Made by a program: the position numbers and the translations under genes. Below are positions 61,259-64,000 of a stretch of 64,000 bases of DNA, piece after piece (position 1 is the first letter of the stretch; the number at the start of each line of letters is the position of its first letter). Under the pieces are notes generated by a model. It was not told where the DNA came from, searched no databases, and saw only the letters and a program-made list of their open reading frames with translations. This DNA comes from Paraburkholderia sp. HP33-1 (lineage in GTDB: Bacteria; Pseudomonadota; Gammaproteobacteria; Burkholderiales; Burkholderiaceae). The stretch lies in NCBI RefSeq assembly GCF_021390595.1, contig NZ_JAJEJR010000003.1:372001-436000 (forward strand). Reading direction: 5' to 3'.

Positions 61259-62935
61259 ATGAGAACCCCACCGAACGTATCTCCCCAAGTCTTCGTCACC
61301 GCGCTGCAGGAATTCACCCAGGTCGTCGGCAAAGATTGGGTGCTCACCAGCGACGAGGACCTGTTCCCGTACAAGGACGCCTATTCGCCGTTGCGCGACA
61401 TACCGGAAGACCGCAGCGCTTCGGCCGCCGTCGCCCCAGCCTCGGTCGAGGAAGTGCAGGCTGTGGTGCGCATCGCCAACAGGTACAGGATTCCGCTGTA
61501 CGCCATCTCCACCGGCAAGAACCTCGGCTACGGCGGTTCGGCGCCGAACCACTCCGGCAGCGTGGTGCTCGACCTCAAGCGCATGAATCGCATCATCGAG
61601 GTCAACGAGAGCAATGCCTACGCCATCGTCGAACCCGGCGTGAGCTATTTCGATTTGTACAACCACATTCGTGAAAAAGGCCTGAAGCTATGGCTGGATG
61701 TGGCAGACCCGGGCTGGGGCAGCGTGATGGGCAACGCGCTGGACCACGGAGTCGGGCACACCCTGTCGCGCTTTCGCAATCACTTCGACGCACATTGCGG
61801 CATGGAAGTGGTGCTGGCCAATGGCGAGTTGGTGCGCACCGGCATGGGAGCGCTGCCCGGGTCCACGACCTGGGCGCAGTACCGGCACGGCATGGGGCCG
61901 GTGGTGGACGGCATTTTTTCGCAATCCAATTTCGGTGTTGTCACCAAGATCGGCATGTGGCTGATGCCCGCGCCGGAAGCCTTCATGGAGGGCATGATTT
62001 TCGCCCCGCGTTATGAGGATTTGCATCCGCTGGTCGAATTGCTCAAGTATGCCGAGAACACCGGCCTGGCTCCCGGTACGCCGGAGTTGCTCAGCCCCTT
62101 GCTTGGCATCAGCAACAAGACCAAAAACCTTGTCGAAGCTTTCTACAAGGGGCCGCCGCAGTTGCCGAAGCTGCAGGCCGATCTCGTCGCCCAATCCAGG
62201 GTCGGTTATTCCGATGAATTGGCGAGGTACGGGGCGGACAACAAGATTCCGTACTGGGGCTTGAGCCTGAAGTTCTACGGCCCGTCGAAGGTGGTGGCGG
62301 CGCAGTGGGAAGCCGTGAAGGAGCTGGCGAGCAAGTCCATCAAGAATGCCGCCTTCCGGGATGGTCCGATCCAGACCGATCCGCGCAAGGCCGCCGATGA
62401 GTGGACGGTTTACCCGCAGGACGTGGGCGTGCCGAACATGGATTTCTTCGGCATGGGCACGCGCGCGGGCGGCAACCCGAATCCGATGCGCGGCCACATG
62501 TGGTTCTCGCCTGTCATTCCGCAATCCGCGGACGGCATCCTCGAAGCCAACCGCGTGTTCGACGAAGCCGCCCGCACCATTCCCGCGTTGCAGAAAGTGC
62601 CGATCTGGAACCTCAGGCCGTTCGCGTTGCCCGCGCCGTTCTACGAACGCAATTTCCTGTTCATCGTCGGCTTCCCGATTACCGACGACAAGGAATTGAA
62701 CAAGTCCATCGTCAAGGCCTACCGCACGCTGCTCGACATCGGCGCTCAGCATGGCTGGGGCGAATACCGCTGCCATCCGGAGTTCCAGGATCAGGCCATG
62801 GGTCTGTATTCGTTCAACAACAACAGCCTGCTGCGCCTGCACGAAATAATCAAGGACGCCATCGACCCGAACGGCATCCTGTCTCCGGGCCGTTATGGCA
62901 TCTGGCCGAAAAACCTGCGGAAGAGCGCGAAATGA
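61259..62935 (+). CDS. flavoprotein of the VAO/4-cresol dehydrogenase family
   Basis: A 558-residue VAO/PCMH flavoprotein. FAD-binding region: APASVEEVQAVVRIANRYRIPLYAISTGKNLGYGGSAPNHSGSVVLDL (about 55-110), then GVGHTLSRFRNHFDAHCGMEVVLANGELVRTGMGA. A C-terminal cap domain completes the family length (PchF about 521, vanillyl-alcohol oxidase about 560). No signal peptide is seen. Together with the next gene, a c-type cytochrome, it forms a 4-cresol/eugenol hydroxylase-type flavocytochrome that hydroxylates or dehydrogenates the benzylic carbon of para-substituted phenols. Azurin at 42487 is the probable acceptor. Confidence 0.88.
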   Translation: MRTPPNVSPQVFVTALQEFTQVVGKDWVLTSDEDLFPYKDAYSPLRDIPEDRSASAAVAPASVEEVQAVVRIANRYRIPLYAISTGKNLGYGGSAPNHSGSVVLDLKRMNRIIEVNESNAYAIVEPGVSYFDLYNHIREKGLKLWLDVADPGWGSVMGNALDHGVGHTLSRFRNHFDAHCGMEVVLANGELVRTGMGALPGSTTWAQYRHGMGPVVDGIFSQSNFGVVTKIGMWLMPAPEAFMEGMIFAPRYEDLHPLVELLKYAENTGLAPGTPELLSPLLGISNKTKNLVEAFYKGPPQLPKLQADLVAQSRVGYSDELARYGADNKIPYWGLSLKFYGPSKVVAAQWEAVKELASKSIKNAAFRDGPIQTDPRKAADEWTVYPQDVGVPNMDFFGMGTRAGGNPNPMRGHMWFSPVIPQSADGILEANRVFDEAARTIPALQKVPIWNLRPFALPAPFYERNFLFIVGFPITDDKELNKSIVKAYRTLLDIGAQHGWGEYRCHPEFQDQAMGLYSFNNNSLLRLHEIIKDAIDPNGILSPGRYGIWPKNLRKSAK

Positions 62936-63276
62936 TGAAGAAGCTCGACACGATATTGCTGGCGGCGATGGTGACTTGGGCTAGTTCCGCCATGGCCGAC
63001 GACGGTGCGACCTTGGACCGAGGCAGGCATGTTTTCGACCAGTGGTGCGTTTCCTGCCACGGCGTGGGCGACCGCATGCCCGGCACCGCGTCGCTGGCGG
63101 CCAAGTACCGCGGCAGCATCCCCGCGGCGCTGGAAGAACGCACGGACCTGAATCCGGACTTCATCCGCTATTTCGTGCGCAATGGCGTGCTGATCATGCC
63201 GGCTTTCCGCAAGACCGAAGTCAGCGACGCCGATCTGGCCGCACTGGCCGATTATCTCAGCCATCAGAAAAAGTAA
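62932..63276 (+). CDS. cytochrome c subunit of the flavocytochrome
   Basis: A 114-residue exported c-type cytochrome. The signal peptide ends near SSAMAD (about residue 20), the haem site is CVSCHG (Cys-x-x-Cys-His, about 36-40) and the axial Met is in GVLIMPAFR (about 87). The size and coupling match PchC/EhyA. It overlaps the flavoprotein stop (ATGA at 62932-62935) and hands electrons from the flavin to azurin or another carrier. Confidence 0.9.
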   Translation: MMKKLDTILLAAMVTWASSAMADDGATLDRGRHVFDQWCVSCHGVGDRMPGTASLAAKYRGSIPAALEERTDLNPDFIRYFVRNGVLIMPAFRKTEVSDADLAALADYLSHQKK

Positions 63277-63283
63277 CGAAATC

Positions 63284-64000
63284 ATGACGAACTACGCAGA
63301 CAAAATCAGCAGGGGTCCATGCGGGGGCCGCCTGCAAGACAAGGTGGCGTTGGTGACGGGAGCAGGCGGCGGCCAGGGCCAGGTCGTGTCGCTGCTGTTC
63401 GCCGAGGCGGGCGCCAAGGTATGCGCGAGCGACATCAACCCGGCCACACTGGAACAGACACGCGCCCTCGCGGAGCAGCGCGGCTTAAAGATCGACATCG
63501 CCACGGTGGACGCGTCCTCGCCGGAGCAGGCGAACAGCTGGATCGACGGCGTGATGCAAAGGCACGGCCGCATCGACGTGCTTTACAACAACGGCGCGGG
63601 AGTGCACATGGCGCCGTTCGACCAGATGTCTTTCGAACAGTGGAAGGAAACCATCCGGCTCGAACTGGACGTCATCTACCTGCCGACCAAGGCCGTCTGG
63701 CCGATCATGACCAACCAGAAGAGTGGCTCGATCATCAACATTGCTTCCTGCGCCGGCATGCTGGCCGCAGAGGGCCTGGGCACCACCGCGCACGCGGCGG
63801 GCAAGGGCGGCGTCATCGCACTGACCCGGCAGTTGTCGCTAGAAGGCGCGCCACACTGGGTCCGTGTGAACTGCATTTCGCCCGGCCCCATCATGGGCCC
63901 CGCATTGCAGCGTCCCTATGACGAAAGCCCGTATTTCCGCAAGCTGTTCGACAGCACGCCGTCGCTCGACAGGCACGGCTATCCGCTGGACATCGCCTAC
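63284..64000 (+). CDS. second SDR with His in place of catalytic Tyr, partial
   Basis: At least 239 residues; the gene runs past the window edge. NAD site VALVTGAGGGQGQ, NNGAG, then IINIASCAG and TTAHAAGKGGVIALTR. The Tyr-x3-Lys position reads His-x3-Lys, so the usual proton donor is missing unless His serves. ATG 63284 is 7 bp after the cytochrome gene stop. It is probably the second alcohol/ketone step of the same route. The 3' end is unknown. Confidence 0.8.
   Translation, partial: MTNYADKISRGPCGGRLQDKVALVTGAGGGQGQVVSLLFAEAGAKVCASDINPATLEQTRALAEQRGLKIDIATVDASSPEQANSWIDGVMQRHGRIDVLYNNGAGVHMAPFDQMSFEQWKETIRLELDVIYLPTKAVWPIMTNQKSGSIINIASCAGMLAAEGLGTTAHAAGKGGVIALTRQLSLEGAPHWVRVNCISPGPIMGPALQRPYDESPYFRKLFDSTPSLDRHGYPLDIAY

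Overview
The window looks like Burkholderia sensu lato DNA (Burkholderia, Paraburkholderia or a close relative). The backbone is GC-rich. It carries a non-phosphorylating pentose pathway, a Burkholderia-type DUF4148 secreted protein and an unusual Mrp antiporter operon. An accessory region and a large aromatic-catabolic region follow. I see no rRNA, tRNA or CRISPR array.

Region 1 (1-15,960) is backbone. It starts with the end of a pentonate dehydratase, a 2-keto-3-deoxy-pentonate dehydratase (xylX) and an alpha-ketoglutarate-semialdehyde dehydrogenase, which together form a Weimberg-type sugar acid route. Next come a DUF4148 protein, a DUF899/DUF2182 pair facing a regulator/beta-propeller pair, and a seven-gene minus-strand Mrp-type cation/proton antiporter operon. 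One 1034-residue subunit of that antiporter fuses two NuoL/M/N-like modules. An amino-acid binding protein, DUF190, a YkgJ cysteine-cluster protein, a VOC protein, and an ArsR-SRPBCC pair with a tandem operator complete the region.

Region 2 (about 15,960-30,300) is accessory. It holds an EEP-fold nuclease with an unknown partner, a decayed remnant resembling a plasmid replication initiator, two small unknown genes, an IS5-type and an IS630-type element lying 15 bp apart, a KfrA-like protein translationally coupled to a tyrosine recombinase, an ABC-F ATPase, and a WYL-domain protein followed by a uracil-DNA-glycosylase-like protein. The replication-type remnant plus KfrA suggest a plasmid-derived segment.

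Region 3 (30,450-36,430) is a homogentisate module: an IclR regulator, fumarylacetoacetase, homogentisate dioxygenase and an MhpA-like flavin hydroxylase. It ends in two decayed gene fragments.

Region 4 (36,428-64,000) is a second catabolic locus. A four-gene minus operon encodes a YCF48-like protein, an RND/MMPL transporter, a binding-protein-like protein and an FAA hydrolase. A seven-gene minus operon encodes a BKACE enzyme, a flavin monooxygenase, DUF1302, DUF1329, a cupin, an extradiol dioxygenase and a Rieske protein. A rightward series encodes YceI, an ornithine-cyclodeaminase-like enzyme, a DapA-like aldolase, an aldehyde dehydrogenase, an SDR, a Tat-exported protein, a vanillyl-alcohol-oxidase/4-cresol-dehydrogenase-type flavoprotein with its cytochrome c, and a second SDR. 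Azurin, FAA hydrolase, thioesterase, MFS and two near-identical TetR regulators lie between. A 13-bp dyad close to AAACGAGTCGTAT stands upstream of at least four of these units, so the locus looks like one regulon. Its likely substrate is a hydrophobic para-substituted phenol, but the exact compound cannot be read from the sequence.
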